Source of the DNA: Thiohalophilus sp.
GTDB lineage: Bacteria > Pseudomonadota > Gammaproteobacteria > UBA6429 > Thiohalophilaceae
Direction: 5' to 3'
Assembly: GCF_034521165.1 (NCBI RefSeq)
Contig: NZ_JAXHMV010000010.1
Location: forward strand, 62,001-126,000
DNA: 64,000 nucleotides
This document shows positions 17,236-26,386 of the stretch, piece after piece; the first letter of the stretch is position 1, and each line of letters opens with the position of its first letter. Below the pieces are notes generated by a model that was not told the origin of the DNA, did not search any database, and saw only the letters and a list, made by a program, of their open reading frames with translations. A program made the position numbers and the translations under genes.

Positions 17236-17862
17236 ATGCGAACCCGGGTCAAAATCTGCGGCATTACCCGGCCGCAGGATGCCATTGCCGCCGCCCAGGC
17301 GGGGGCTGATGCCATTGGACTGGTATTTTATCCGGCCAGTCCGCGGGCGGTGGAGATCGATCAGGCCCGGGAGATTATTGTGGCCCTGCCGCCGTTTGTG
17401 ACTACGGTGGGATTGTTTGTCGATGCCGATGAAGCGATGATTCATCAGGTGCTGGCGGCGTTGCCGCTGGATCTGTTGCAGTTTCATGGTGATGAATCGC
17501 CCGAGGCATGCCGGCATTATGGTCGTCCCTATATCAAGGCGTTGCGCATGCGCGAAGAGGCGGATGTGCTGGGCGCGGCGCGGGAGTATCATGACGCCGC
17601 CGGGTTGTTGCTGGATACCTACCAGGTCGGTGTGCCGGGCGGCACCGGGGACAGCTTTGACTGGCGGCGGGTACCGGCCCACCTGACCACGCCGGTGGTA
17701 CTGGCAGGGGGCCTGACCCCGGAGAACGTCGCCGAGGCGGTAATCACTGCCCGACCCTATGCCGTGGACGTGAGCGGTGGAGTCGAATCCCAGAAGGGCA
17801 TCAAGGATGCCTACAAAATCCGATCGTTTATCGCAGAGGTTGAACGCGTTGACAGAGACTAA
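17236..17862 (+). CDS. trpF: Phosphoribosylanthranilate isomerase
   Basis: It catalyses the Amadori rearrangement of phosphoribosylanthranilate in tryptophan synthesis. ATG 17236 gives 208 residues, the usual length for the monofunctional enzyme; an upstream ATG (17164) would add 24 unconserved residues. The catalytic cysteine lies in the N-terminal VKICGITRP and the catalytic aspartate in the LLDTYQVGVPGGTG segment (about residue 132), and phosphate-binding LAGGLTPENV and VDVSGGVE follow. An aggataggga purine run lies ahead of the ATG. It overlaps the start of trpB. Confidence 0.96.
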   Translation: MRTRVKICGITRPQDAIAAAQAGADAIGLVFYPASPRAVEIDQAREIIVALPPFVTTVGLFVDADEAMIHQVLAALPLDLLQFHGDESPEACRHYGRPYIKALRMREEADVLGAAREYHDAAGLLLDTYQVGVPGGTGDSFDWRRVPAHLTTPVVLAGGLTPENVAEAVITARPYAVDVSGGVESQKGIKDAYKIRSFIAEVERVDRD

Positions 17863-19060
17863 ATCCAAATATCACTATCCGGACGCCCGGGGTCATTTTG
17901 GCCCCTACGGTGGCCGGTTTGTGGCCGAAACCCTGATGGGGCCGCTGGAAGAGCTGCGCGAAGCCTATGATCGCTACATGGCCGACGCCGATTTTCAGGC
18001 CGAGCTGGACGAGGAGCTGCGCCAGTATGTCGGCCGGCCCAGTCCGCTCTATTATGCCCGGCGCTGGAGCGAAAAACTGGGCGGCGCGCGCATCTATCTC
18101 AAGCGCGAGGACCTCAATCACACCGGTGCGCACAAGATCAACAATACTGTCGGCCAGGCGCTGCTGGCCCGGCATATGGGCAAGACCCGCATTATTGCCG
18201 AGACCGGTGCCGGCCAGCACGGCGTGGCCACCGCCACCGTGGCGGCGCGGCTGGGGCTCGAATGCGTCGTCTACATGGGCGCCGAGGATGTGCAGCGCCA
18301 GTCGATGAACGTCTATCGCATGAAACTGCTGGGCGCGCGGGTGGTGCCGGTGGAATCGGGCTCACGGACGTTGAAAGACGCGTTGAACGAGGCGATGCGC
18401 GACTGGGTGACCAACGTCGACAATACCTTCTATATCATCGGTACCGTGGCCGGCCCGCATCCCTATCCGGCCATGGTGCGCGACTTTCAGGCCATCATCG
18501 GCCGCGAATCCCGCGAGCAGATCCTGGCCCAGGAGGGGCGCCTGCCCGACGCGCTGGTCGCCTGTGTCGGCGGCGGCTCCAACGCCATCGGCCTGTTCTA
18601 TCCGTTTATCGATGATGAATCGGTGAAAATGTACGGCGTCGAGGCGGCGGGCTTCGGCCTGGAGACCGGCCAGCATGCCGCGCCGCTGTGCGCCGGCAAG
18701 TCAGGCGTGCTGCATGGTAACCGCACCTACCTGATGGAAGATGCTCACGGCCAGATCATCCATACCCACTCGATCTCCGCCGGCCTGGATTATCCGGGCG
18801 TCGGTCCCGAGCATGCCTGGCTCAAGGACTCGGGGCGCGCCAATTATGTCGCGGTCAATGACGACGAAGCCCTGCAGGGCTTCCACGATCTGACCCGCAT
18901 CGAGGGTATCCTGCCCGCTCTGGAATCGAGCCATGCGCTGGCCTATGTCACCAGGCTGGCCCCGACCATGGGCAAGGACCAGATCATTGTGCTGAATCTC
19001 TCCGGTCGGGGTGACAAGGATATGCATACCGTCGCGACCCATCAGGGGATCGAATTATGA
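17849..19060 (+). CDS. trpB: Tryptophan synthase beta subunit
   Basis: It joins indole and serine to form tryptophan, using PLP. The best start is TTG 17849 (403 residues, the normal TrpB length) with gcagagg upstream; the frame remains open to ATG 17777 inside trpF, but that extension is translated trpF sequence. The N-terminus HFGPYGGRFVAETLM, the PLP lysine at about residue 96 in HTGAHKINN, the catalytic glutamate in ETGAGQHGVATA, and the PLP-phosphate loop CVGGGSNAIG are all present. It overlaps trpF by 14 bases and trpA by 4, so trpF-trpB-trpA should be one coupled unit. Confidence 0.95.
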   Translation: MTETKSKYHYPDARGHFGPYGGRFVAETLMGPLEELREAYDRYMADADFQAELDEELRQYVGRPSPLYYARRWSEKLGGARIYLKREDLNHTGAHKINNTVGQALLARHMGKTRIIAETGAGQHGVATATVAARLGLECVVYMGAEDVQRQSMNVYRMKLLGARVVPVESGSRTLKDALNEAMRDWVTNVDNTFYIIGTVAGPHPYPAMVRDFQAIIGRESREQILAQEGRLPDALVACVGGGSNAIGLFYPFIDDESVKMYGVEAAGFGLETGQHAAPLCAGKSGVLHGNRTYLMEDAHGQIIHTHSISAGLDYPGVGPEHAWLKDSGRANYVAVNDDEALQGFHDLTRIEGILPALESSHALAYVTRLAPTMGKDQIIVLNLSGRGDKDMHTVATHQGIEL

Positions 19061-19884
19061 GTCGTATCACCGGGTGTTTTCAGGCGGCCCGCGAGGCCGG
19101 GCGCAAGATCTTGATTCCGTATGTGACGGCCGGCGATCCCGCCCCGGATCAGACCGTGGCGCTGATGCATGCCATGGTCGCCGCCGGGGCCGATATCATC
19201 GAGCTGGGGGTGCCGTTCTCCGACCCCATGGCCGAGGGGCCGGTGATTCAAAAAGCCATGGAACGGGCTCTGACCCATCAGGTCACCCTGGACGATGTGC
19301 TGGACATGGTGCGCACCTTCCGCCAGCAGGATAATGCCACGCCGGTCGTGCTGATGGGCTATCTCAATCCCATCGAGGTCAAAGGCTACGACCGGTTCGC
19401 CACCGAGGCGGCCGCGGCCGGCATCGACGGGGTGTTGACCGTGGATCTGCCGCCGGAAGAGGGCGAGGAGTATATCCGCACCCTGCAGGCGCAGGATATT
19501 GATCGGATCTTTTTGATCTCGCCGACCACCGATCCCGAGCGGATGGCGGTGCTCAGCCGGGCCAGCAGCGGCTTTATCTATTATGTCTCGCTCAAGGGCG
19601 TTACCGGCGCGGCCAATATCGATACCAGAGCGGTCGGGGATCGCGTTTCGGCGATTCATGCGTTGACAGCGCTGCCGGTAGGAGTAGGCTTTGGCATTAA
19701 AGATGCCGAATCCGCCGCCGCCGTGGCCGCCGAGGCCGATGGCGTCGTGGTGGGCAGTGCGCTGGTACGTAAAATAGAAGAAAATGTCACCTCGGCCGAC
19801 AAGATCACAATGGCTGTCACGACGTTGCTGGGCGAGATGCGTCGGGCGATGGATGCCCGTCAGAACGTTATCAACAAGAATTAA
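19057..19884 (+). CDS. trpA: Tryptophan synthase alpha subunit
   Basis: It cleaves indole-3-glycerol phosphate and channels indole to TrpB. The protein is 275 residues, near the E. coli length of 268. The catalytic glutamate lies in DIIELGVPFSDPMAEGP (about residue 50) and the catalytic aspartate in GVLTVDLPPEE (about residue 61 of E. coli numbering); the phosphate-binding GFGIKDAES and GVVVGSALV segments are present. Its ATG overlaps the trpB stop (ATGA). accD follows 12 bases later. Confidence 0.96.
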   Translation: MSRITGCFQAAREAGRKILIPYVTAGDPAPDQTVALMHAMVAAGADIIELGVPFSDPMAEGPVIQKAMERALTHQVTLDDVLDMVRTFRQQDNATPVVLMGYLNPIEVKGYDRFATEAAAAGIDGVLTVDLPPEEGEEYIRTLQAQDIDRIFLISPTTDPERMAVLSRASSGFIYYVSLKGVTGAANIDTRAVGDRVSAIHALTALPVGVGFGIKDAESAAAVAAEADGVVVGSALVRKIEENVTSADKITMAVTTLLGEMRRAMDARQNVINKN

Positions 19885-19896
19885 GGTTGTTCATCG

Positions 19897-20757
19897 ATGA
19901 ACTGGTTTACCAAGTTATTACCCACCCGGATCCGTACCGAAGGCGGCAATCGCAAAAGCGTCCCCGAAGGATTGTGGAGCAAATGCCAGGCCTGCGGCGC
20001 TGTACTCTACCGCGCCGAGATGGAACGTAACCTGGATGTCTGTCCCAAATGCGATCACCACATGCGCATCGGCGCCCGCCAGCGTCTGGAACAGTTTCTC
20101 GACGAGAAGGGACGCGAGGAGATCGCCGCCAATCTCAAGCCGGTCGATGCCCTCAAGTTCCGGGATATGAAAAAATACAAGGATCGGCTGGTCCAGGCCC
20201 AGCGTGCCACGGATGAAAACGACGCGCTGGTGGCCATGCAGGGGACGCTCAAAGGCATGCCGGTGGTGGCCGCGGCCTTTGAATTCAAGTTCATGGGCGG
20301 CTCCATGGGCTCGGTGGTCGGCGAGCGTTTCGTGCGCGCGGTCAATACCTGTATCGAGCACAACATGCCGCTGGTCTGCTTCTCCGCCAGTGGCGGGGCG
20401 CGCATGCAGGAAGCGTTGTTCTCCCTGATGCAGATGGCCAAGACCAGCGCCGCGCTGTCCCGCATGAGCAAAAAAGGGATTCCCTTTGTGTCGGTCATGA
20501 CCGATCCCACCATGGGCGGCGTCTCCGCCAGCCTGGCCATGCTCGGGGATATCAACGCCGCCGAACCCAATGCCCTGATCGGTTTTGCCGGCCCGCGCGT
20601 CATCGAACAGACCGTGCGCGAGACCCTGCCCGAAGGCTTCCAGCGCAGTGAGTTTTTGCTCGAACACGGCGCCATCGACATGATCATCGACCGCCGCGAG
20701 ATGCGCGACCGACTCGCCAACGTGCTGGCCATACTCACAAGACAACCCTCTCTTTGA
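19897..20757 (+). CDS. accD: Acetyl-CoA carboxylase carboxyltransferase subunit beta
   Basis: With AccA it transfers the carboxyl group from biotin to acetyl-CoA, giving malonyl-CoA for fatty acid synthesis. It is 286 residues. A four-cysteine zinc finger lies near residues 29-51 (CQAC then CPKC), and the crotonase-like core shows FKFMGGSMGSVVGE, FSASGGARMQEAL and MTDPTMGGVSAS. It follows trpA closely, as in many Gammaproteobacteria. A heptad repeat directly follows its stop. Confidence 0.97.
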   Translation: MNWFTKLLPTRIRTEGGNRKSVPEGLWSKCQACGAVLYRAEMERNLDVCPKCDHHMRIGARQRLEQFLDEKGREEIAANLKPVDALKFRDMKKYKDRLVQAQRATDENDALVAMQGTLKGMPVVAAAFEFKFMGGSMGSVVGERFVRAVNTCIEHNMPLVCFSASGGARMQEALFSLMQMAKTSAALSRMSKKGIPFVSVMTDPTMGGVSASLAMLGDINAAEPNALIGFAGPRVIEQTVRETLPEGFQRSEFLLEHGAIDMIIDRREMRDRLANVLAILTRQPSL

Positions 20758-20840
20758 AAAGGGACGAGGTACGAGTGACGAGGGACGAGGTTATTTTGAG
20801 TTTGTAACCTCGATCCTTCCTATTCATCCGCCTCGAATCC
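20758..20840. repeat. Heptad repeat family B, copy 2
   Basis: Left arm 20758-20792 is a clean run of seven-base units (ggacgaggtacgagtgacga). The right arm (about 20806-20840) is partly degenerate (aacctcgatcc...cgcctcgaatccg). It begins immediately after the accD stop and may act as a hairpin between accD and folC. Confidence 0.75.
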
Positions 20841-20879
20841 GTTCGCCGATAAAATCGCCTCCCACACCAATTAATATCT

Positions 20880-22151
20880 ATGCGTTTTAACACCCTCGCA
20901 GAATGGCTCCAGTGGCAGGAAACGCTACACCCCAGTGAGATCGAGCTGGGGCTGGCGCGGGTCGGGGAGGTGTTTTCCCGGCTGTGTCCCGGGCCCCTGC
21001 CGTTTACCGTGGTCACGGTGGCCGGCACCAACGGCAAGGGCTCGAGTATTTCAGCGCTGGAGGCGATGCTATCGGCCGGGGGCTACCGGGTCGGGGCGTA
21101 TACCTCACCGCATTTGCTGCGCTACAACGAGCGGATTCGTCTCGATGGCAAGCCGGTGAGTGACACGGCGCTGGTCGAGGCTTTCGAGCGGGTGGATCAG
21201 GCGCGCGGCGACACCTCGCTGACCTATTTCGAATTCGGCACCCTGGCGGCGCTGCGCATCTTCGCCGATGTCACGCCGGCGATCGTGCTGCTCGAGGTGG
21301 GCCTTGGCGGGCGGCTGGATGCGGTCAATATTGTCGATCCCGACGTGGCGCTGATCACCGCCATCGGGATCGACCATACCGCCTGGCTGGGGGAGGATCG
21401 CGAGACCATTGCCGGTGAAAAGGCCGGGATCATGCGCCCCGGCGGACCGGTGGTGTGCAGCGATCCCAGCCCGCCGGCGGCCATCGTCGATCGGGCCGAC
21501 AAGCTGGGGGCCCCGCTGTACCGGCTGGGCAACGAGTTCGATTACCACTTGCACGGCGACAGCTGGGACTGGCAGTGCAGGCTGCCTGTACAGCAGACGC
21601 TGGCCGATCTGCCGCGTCCGGTCCTGGGCGGCGAGCACCAGTATCGCAATCTGGCCGGGGCGTTGATGGTGCTGTGGCTGCTGCGCGAGCATTTCCCGCT
21701 CGATCGGACCCGGATCGACGCGGGCCTGGCGCAGATGATCCTGCCCGGGCGTTTGCAGACCATTCCCGGCGATCCCCCTCTGCTGCTGGATGTGGCCCAT
21801 AACCCCGACGGCGTCGAACAACTGGCCCGGGTCCTGGTCGCTGAACCAGTGACGGGGCGCAACTGGGCCATCGTCGGCATGATGGGGGACAAGAACCTGC
21901 ACGGCGCGTTGCAGCCCATCCTGAGCTCGATGGCCGGCTGGTTTCCCGTGGCCTTGCCGGAGGTGCCGCGGGCGGCCTCCGCGGCCCGGCTGGAGGCGAT
22001 CCTGCGCGAACTGGGCGCGGCGTCGGTGACCCCCTGCAGCGACATGGCACAGGCCCTGGAACAGGCCCGCGCCGTTGCCGCGCCCGGCGATCGCATTGTG
22101 GTGTTCGGGTCCTTTTATACGGTGGCGGAGGCCCTCTCCCAGCCCCTATAA
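20880..22151 (+). CDS. folC: Bifunctional folylpolyglutamate synthase / dihydrofolate synthase
   Basis: It adds L-glutamate to dihydropteroate and to folates. The protein is 423 residues, the usual length. The Mur-ligase ATP site is VTVAGTNGKGSS (about residues 47-58), followed by the omega-loop region TSPHLLRYNERIR and the metal/glutamate-binding LEVGLGGRLDAVNIV. The domain linker and the LLDVAHNPDGVEQLARVL segment of the second domain are intact. It lies between accD and the SPOR gene, a conserved order. Confidence 0.95.
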   Translation: MRFNTLAEWLQWQETLHPSEIELGLARVGEVFSRLCPGPLPFTVVTVAGTNGKGSSISALEAMLSAGGYRVGAYTSPHLLRYNERIRLDGKPVSDTALVEAFERVDQARGDTSLTYFEFGTLAALRIFADVTPAIVLLEVGLGGRLDAVNIVDPDVALITAIGIDHTAWLGEDRETIAGEKAGIMRPGGPVVCSDPSPPAAIVDRADKLGAPLYRLGNEFDYHLHGDSWDWQCRLPVQQTLADLPRPVLGGEHQYRNLAGALMVLWLLREHFPLDRTRIDAGLAQMILPGRLQTIPGDPPLLLDVAHNPDGVEQLARVLVAEPVTGRNWAIVGMMGDKNLHGALQPILSSMAGWFPVALPEVPRAASAARLEAILRELGAASVTPCSDMAQALEQARAVAAPGDRIVVFGSFYTVAEALSQPL

Positions 22152-22188
22152 TACGCCCCTGTTTCCAGTGCCCTGTGTCGGGAGTGTC

Positions 22189-22761
22189 GTGGACGAAAAT
22201 CAGCTCAAGCAACGCATAGTGGGGGCCATCGTGCTGGTCGCCCTGGCTGTCATCTTCATTCCCATGTTGCTCAGCGGCGATCGGGACGGGGACATGTCCA
22301 TCGTCGAGTCCAACATCCCGGCCAAACCCGAACATGTGGATCGGGTGAAAACCCTCGATATCGAACCGCCGGCGGCGCCACCGCCTGCCGAGCCGGTTCG
22401 TCGCCGTCCCGTGGATGAGCATACCCCGCCGGCGCCAGAGCCGGCGCCGTCAACCGCCAGCGAGGAGACGACGGCGCAAACCGAATCCCGTTCCGATGCT
22501 CAAGTCGATGATTCGGCCGTCGACAACAAGGCGTGGGCCGTGCAGGTCGGCAGTTTCAGTCAACAGAGCAATGCGCTGGGACTGCGCGATAAACTGCGGA
22601 AACAGGGCTACAGTACCTTCGTTGAAAAAGTGTCCATCGATAATGGCCCGGTTTATCGGGTCCGGGTCGGGCCCGAAGTGCGGCGCAGCAAGGCCGAGGA
22701 ACTGCAACAGGAACTGCAGGCCAAACTCAAGCTCGAAGGTCTGGTGGTGGCGCATCCATGA
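22189..22761 (+). CDS. SPOR-domain membrane protein (DedD-like)
   Basis: A 190-residue protein if started at GTG 22189, which has gggag five bases upstream and gives the typical short cytoplasmic N-terminus (VDENQLKQRIVGA). One transmembrane helix (about residues 9-27) is followed by a Pro-rich periplasmic linker and a C-terminal SPOR domain (about 113-188: WAVQVGSFSQQSNALGLRDK, then VYRVRVGPEVRR). SPOR domains bind denuded peptidoglycan at the septum; DedD acts in cell division. Position between folC and cvpA matches DedD in Gammaproteobacteria. Confidence 0.88.
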   Translation: MDENQLKQRIVGAIVLVALAVIFIPMLLSGDRDGDMSIVESNIPAKPEHVDRVKTLDIEPPAAPPPAEPVRRRPVDEHTPPAPEPAPSTASEETTAQTESRSDAQVDDSAVDNKAWAVQVGSFSQQSNALGLRDKLRKQGYSTFVEKVSIDNGPVYRVRVGPEVRRSKAEELQQELQAKLKLEGLVVAHP

Positions 22762-22831
22762 TGGGATTCGGGATGGGTTTCGGGATGGGATCCGCAATGG
22801 CATCCGGGACGGCATCTGATACGGGAACCGC
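22760..22831. repeat. Six degenerate 12-base tandem units
   Basis: The units are gatgggattcgg, gatgggtttcgg, gatgggatccgc, aatggcatccgg, gacggcatctga and tacgggaaccgc. They begin at the SPOR stop codon and fill almost the whole gap to cvpA. Divergence rises toward the 3' end, suggesting an old expansion with recent copies at the left. Confidence 0.75.
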
Positions 22832-22840
22832 GGCGGGCTG

Positions 22841-23332
22841 ATGCTGGGCGTCGATTACGCGATCCTGGGAATCCTGGTGATTTCCACGTTCATCAGTCTG
22901 TTGCGCGGTTTTGTACGCGAGGCGTTGTCGCTGGCCGGCTGGATTCTGGCGTTCTGGGTCTCGCTGACCTTCGCCACCGGACTGGCCGGATTGCTGACCA
23001 ACACCTTCGAGGATCCGACGTTCAGATTGATTGCGGCCTTTGTCGGGCTGTTTGTTCTGTCTCTGATCGTTTCGGGCGTGGTGAATTTTTTCGCGGTCAA
23101 ACTGGTGTATCGTACCGGTTTGACCAAAATGGATCGGTTTCTGGGCCTGTTGTTCGGATTCGGGCGCGGCATACTGATTATCTCGATACTGGTTCTGCTG
23201 GCGGGGCTGACGACCCTGCCCAAAGAGCCCTGGTGGGACGAGTCGTTTTTTCTGTTCCGTTTCCAGGCGATTGCCGAAGGGATTCAGAGCCTGTTACCGG
23301 ACTCGATTGGCGACAATTTCCGGTTTGAATGA
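22841..23332 (+). CDS. cvpA: CvpA family membrane protein
   Basis: A 163-residue inner-membrane protein with four hydrophobic segments (about residues 5-21, 27-50, 62-85, 101-122). The first part, ILGILVISTFISLLRGFVREALSL, is the family signature (shown only to mark the region; key residues are the RGFVRE motif). CvpA is needed for colicin V export in E. coli and is linked to envelope stress and purine-gene expression because it precedes purF. Here too purF follows, 66 bases downstream. Confidence 0.92.
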   Translation: MLGVDYAILGILVISTFISLLRGFVREALSLAGWILAFWVSLTFATGLAGLLTNTFEDPTFRLIAAFVGLFVLSLIVSGVVNFFAVKLVYRTGLTKMDRFLGLLFGFGRGILIISILVLLAGLTTLPKEPWWDESFFLFRFQAIAEGIQSLLPDSIGDNFRFE

Positions 23333-23357
23333 CCGGCGGTGGAACTATACTTTGACG

Positions 23358-23374
23358 GTGTAACCCGGTTACAC
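23358..23374. promoter_or_regulatory. Palindrome ahead of purF
   Basis: A perfect inverted repeat, gtgtaacc-c-ggttacac, 24 bases before the purF ATG. With one central base it looks more like a dimeric protein site than an RNA hairpin. It does not match the E. coli PurR consensus. The binding protein is unknown. Confidence 0.45.
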
Positions 23375-23398
23375 AAGCAACAGACAGGATAGTGTGGA

Positions 23399-24913
23399 AT
23401 GTGCGGAATTATTGGCATCGTGGCAAAGCAGGCAGTTAACCAGGCGCTGTATGACGGCCTGACGGTATTGCAACACCGTGGTCAGGATGCAGCGGGGATT
23501 ATGACCTGCGAAAACGATCGCATGTATATGCGCAAGGACAACGGCCTGGTACGGGATGTGTTTCATACCCGGCACATGCTGCGCCTGCCGGGCAATATGG
23601 GTATCGGCCATGTACGCTATCCGACCGCCGGCTGTGCCAGCTCGGCGGAGGCGCAACCTTTTTATGTCAATTCCCCGTTTGGTATTGCCCTGGCGCACAA
23701 TGGCAATCTGACCAATGCCAAGGAACTGAAGCGGGATCTGTTCCTGTCGGATCGGCGGCACATCAACACCAATTCGGATTCGGAGATTCTGCTCAATGTT
23801 TTCGCCCATGAGCTGCAGGATCAGGGCACGCTCACCCTGAGCCCCGATGACATTTTTGCTGCGGTCAGTGCCGTTCACCACCGTTGCCGGGGGGCCTATG
23901 CGGTGGTGGGCATGATTACCGGGCGAGGCATTTTCGCCTTTCGCGATCCCTACGGTATCCGTCCGGTGGCGTTCGGCAAACGGCATACCGACCAGGGCAC
24001 CGAATACATGATCGCCTCGGAGAGCGTGGCGATCGATGTGCTTGGTTTCGAGCTGGTACGCGATCTCGATCCGGGCGAGGCGATTTACATTGACGCCGAC
24101 GGAACCCCGCATACCCGTCAGTGCGCCGACAAGAGTGAATTGGCGCCCTGTATTTTCGAGCACGTCTATTTCGCCCGTCCCGATTCCCTGATCGACGGGG
24201 TCTCGGTTTACAAGGCGCGCCTGCGTATGGGGGACTATCTGGCACGCAAGATTATGCGTGAATGGCCGGATCACGATATCGACGTGGTGCTGCCGATTCC
24301 CGATACCAGCCGCACTTCCGCGCTGCAGTTGTCCTATACCCTGGGTGTCAAATACAGTGAAGGCTTTATCAAGAACCGTTATATCGGCCGCACCTTTATC
24401 ATGCCGGGGCAGAAACAACGCAAAAAATCGGTGCATCAGAAACTCAATGCCATCGAGCTGGAGTTCCGTGGCAAGAATGTGCTGCTGGTGGATGACTCCA
24501 TCGTGCGGGGTACCACCTCACAACAGATCATCCAGATGGCGCGCGAAGCCGGGGCCAACAAGGTCTATTTTGCCTCGGCCGCGCCGCCGGTACGTTATCC
24601 CAATGTTTACGGGATCGATATGCCCGCCGCCAATGAATTGATCGGGCATGGTCGTGACGAGGAACAAATCACCCGGGCAATTGGTGCAGACAAATTGATC
24701 TATCAGGATCTGTCCGATTTGATCGAGGCAGTGAAGAAGAAAGTACCGAATCTGAAACGCTTTGATACCTCGGTTTTCGATGGTACCTATGTGACAGGCG
24801 ATGTCAGCGAAGCCTATCTGCAGCATATCGAATCCCTGCGTAACGACAAGGCACGCAGTCAGGACTCGAATATCGACGACGGCGAAGTGGTGGAAATTCG
24901 CAACTCGGTGTAA
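23399..24913 (+). CDS. purF: Amidophosphoribosyltransferase
   Basis: First committed step of purine synthesis: glutamine plus PRPP to phosphoribosylamine. It is 504 residues. The mature N-terminal nucleophile Cys2 follows the start Met (MCGIIGIV), with the glutaminase motifs VGHVRYPTAG-like (IGHVRYPTAG, about residue 70) and HNGNLTN (about 100). The PRPP-binding signature VLLVDDSIVRGTTS lies at about residues 361-374. There is no long propeptide, so this is the E. coli-like type without the 4Fe-4S-linked processing. Confidence 0.97.
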   Translation: MCGIIGIVAKQAVNQALYDGLTVLQHRGQDAAGIMTCENDRMYMRKDNGLVRDVFHTRHMLRLPGNMGIGHVRYPTAGCASSAEAQPFYVNSPFGIALAHNGNLTNAKELKRDLFLSDRRHINTNSDSEILLNVFAHELQDQGTLTLSPDDIFAAVSAVHHRCRGAYAVVGMITGRGIFAFRDPYGIRPVAFGKRHTDQGTEYMIASESVAIDVLGFELVRDLDPGEAIYIDADGTPHTRQCADKSELAPCIFEHVYFARPDSLIDGVSVYKARLRMGDYLARKIMREWPDHDIDVVLPIPDTSRTSALQLSYTLGVKYSEGFIKNRYIGRTFIMPGQKQRKKSVHQKLNAIELEFRGKNVLLVDDSIVRGTTSQQIIQMAREAGANKVYFASAAPPVRYPNVYGIDMPAANELIGHGRDEEQITRAIGADKLIYQDLSDLIEAVKKKVPNLKRFDTSVFDGTYVTGDVSEAYLQHIESLRNDKARSQDSNIDDGEVVEIRNSV

Positions 24914-25013
24914 GCGACTTGACGCCGTATTGTCACTGACCTATGATAAATTTCATCGCGCCGATTTAACTCAACTTGCGGGCGCGTAATAAATCCAGCT
25001 AAAGCGAGCGCGG

Positions 25014-25049
25014 ACCCGCTTTGGCTTGAACAGCTTGGCGGGTTTTTTG
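25014..25049 (+). terminator. Probable intrinsic terminator after purF
   Basis: Stem acccgc / gcgggt, followed by tttttg; additional pairing (aaagcg / cgcttt) exists just upstream. It lies 100 bases after the purF stop. Confidence 0.6.
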
Positions 25050-25062
25050 TTGTCTGCGGGGT

Positions 25063-25145
25063 AAATAATAATCTCTCGCCGAGGCGGAGCTCGCCAAGAC
25101 CAAATTTATTTTCTCAGCGCCTTTGCGTCCTGGCGAGAGAAAGAG
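25063..25145. repeat. Inverted repeat family A, copy 8 (ctctcgcc variant)
   Basis: Outer arms tctctcgcc and ggcgagaga pair; the inner part includes gcctttgcgtcctgg, as in the other family A right arms. It lies upstream of metZ. Confidence 0.65.
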
Positions 25146-25174
25146 TTTCTATCGAACAATGCTGAGGATTAACG

Positions 25175-26356
25175 ATGACGAACTTTGATGACGAGTGGGC
25201 GATAGAGACACTGGCAGTGCGTGCCGGGCAGGTGCGCACGGCGGAAAACGAGCATTCGGAACCGATTTTTGCCACCTCCAGTTATGTGTTCGGCAGTGCC
25301 GCCGAGGCGGCGGCGCGCTTCAAGGGTGAATCGCCGGGGAATATCTATTCACGGTTTACCAACCCGACGGTACGCACCTTTGAGCAGCGTCTGGCCGCGA
25401 TGGAAGGCGGCGAGTCCTGTGTGGCGACGGCCTCGGGTATGTCCGCGATTCTCAGTACCTGCCTGGGTCTGTTGCAACAGGGTGATCATGTTGTCTCCTC
25501 GCGATCGATTTTCGGCACCACGGTGGTGTTGTTCGACAAGTATCTGAGCAAGGCCGGCATCGAGACCAGCTATGTTCCGCTGACCGATCTTGAGGCGTGG
25601 CAACAGGCGATCCGACCTGAAACCAAACTACTGTTTCTGGAAACGCCGTCGAACCCTTTGACTGAAGTGGCCGATATCCAGGCACTGGCCGATCTGGCGC
25701 ATGCCAACGATTGTCTGCTGGTGGTGGATAACTGTTTTTGCACGCCCGTGCTGCAACAACCCTTCAAGCTGGGTGCGGATATCGTGATCCATTCCGCGAC
25801 TAAATACATCGACGGGCAGGGCCGTTGCATCGGCGGGGCAGTGGTGGGCGATAGTAAGCTGGTCGGGGAAGAAGTGTTCGGTTTTTTGCGCACCGGTGGA
25901 CCGAGTCTCAGTCCATTCAACGCCTGGGTCTTTCTCAAGGGACTGGAAACCCTTGGCGTGCGCATGAAAGCGCATAGCGAGAATGCCCAACAACTGGCCG
26001 AGTATCTGCAACAGCATCCCAACGTGAGCCAGGTGTTTTATGCGGGCTTGCCGGATCATCCGCAGCATGAACTTGCGACTCGTCAACAGAGCGGGTATGG
26101 CGGTGTGCTGGCCTTTGAAGTCAAAGACGGACAGGAGGCCGCCTGGAAACTGATCGACAATACCCGTCTGTTGTCCATTACCGCCAACCTGGGCGATGCC
26201 AAAAGTACTATCACCCATCCGGCGACCACCACCCACGGCAGGCTCAGCGACGAACAACGTGCCGATGCAGGGATTACCCCGGGACTGGTGCGTATTGCCG
26301 TCGGCCTGGAAAACGTCGGCGACATCATCGCCGATCTCGAACGCGGACTGGGATGA
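25175..26356 (+). CDS. metZ: O-succinylhomoserine sulfhydrylase
   Basis: A 393-residue PLP enzyme of the Cys/Met metabolism family that forms homocysteine directly from O-succinylhomoserine and sulfide. The PLP lysine is Lys210 in SATKYIDGQGR; ATASGMSAILS (about residue 90) and VVDNCFCTPVLQQP (about 183-196) are family motifs, and YSRFTNPTV near residue 58 binds the phosphate of the neighbouring subunit. Position directly after purF is the same as metZ in Pseudomonas, which supports MetZ over MetB. Confidence 0.92.
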   Translation: MTNFDDEWAIETLAVRAGQVRTAENEHSEPIFATSSYVFGSAAEAAARFKGESPGNIYSRFTNPTVRTFEQRLAAMEGGESCVATASGMSAILSTCLGLLQQGDHVVSSRSIFGTTVVLFDKYLSKAGIETSYVPLTDLEAWQQAIRPETKLLFLETPSNPLTEVADIQALADLAHANDCLLVVDNCFCTPVLQQPFKLGADIVIHSATKYIDGQGRCIGGAVVGDSKLVGEEVFGFLRTGGPSLSPFNAWVFLKGLETLGVRMKAHSENAQQLAEYLQQHPNVSQVFYAGLPDHPQHELATRQQSGYGGVLAFEVKDGQEAAWKLIDNTRLLSITANLGDAKSTITHPATTTHGRLSDEQRADAGITPGLVRIAVGLENVGDIIADLERGLG

Positions 26357-26386
26357 TGGGCTGTGCTTCGCATTACAGGAGCTGGA

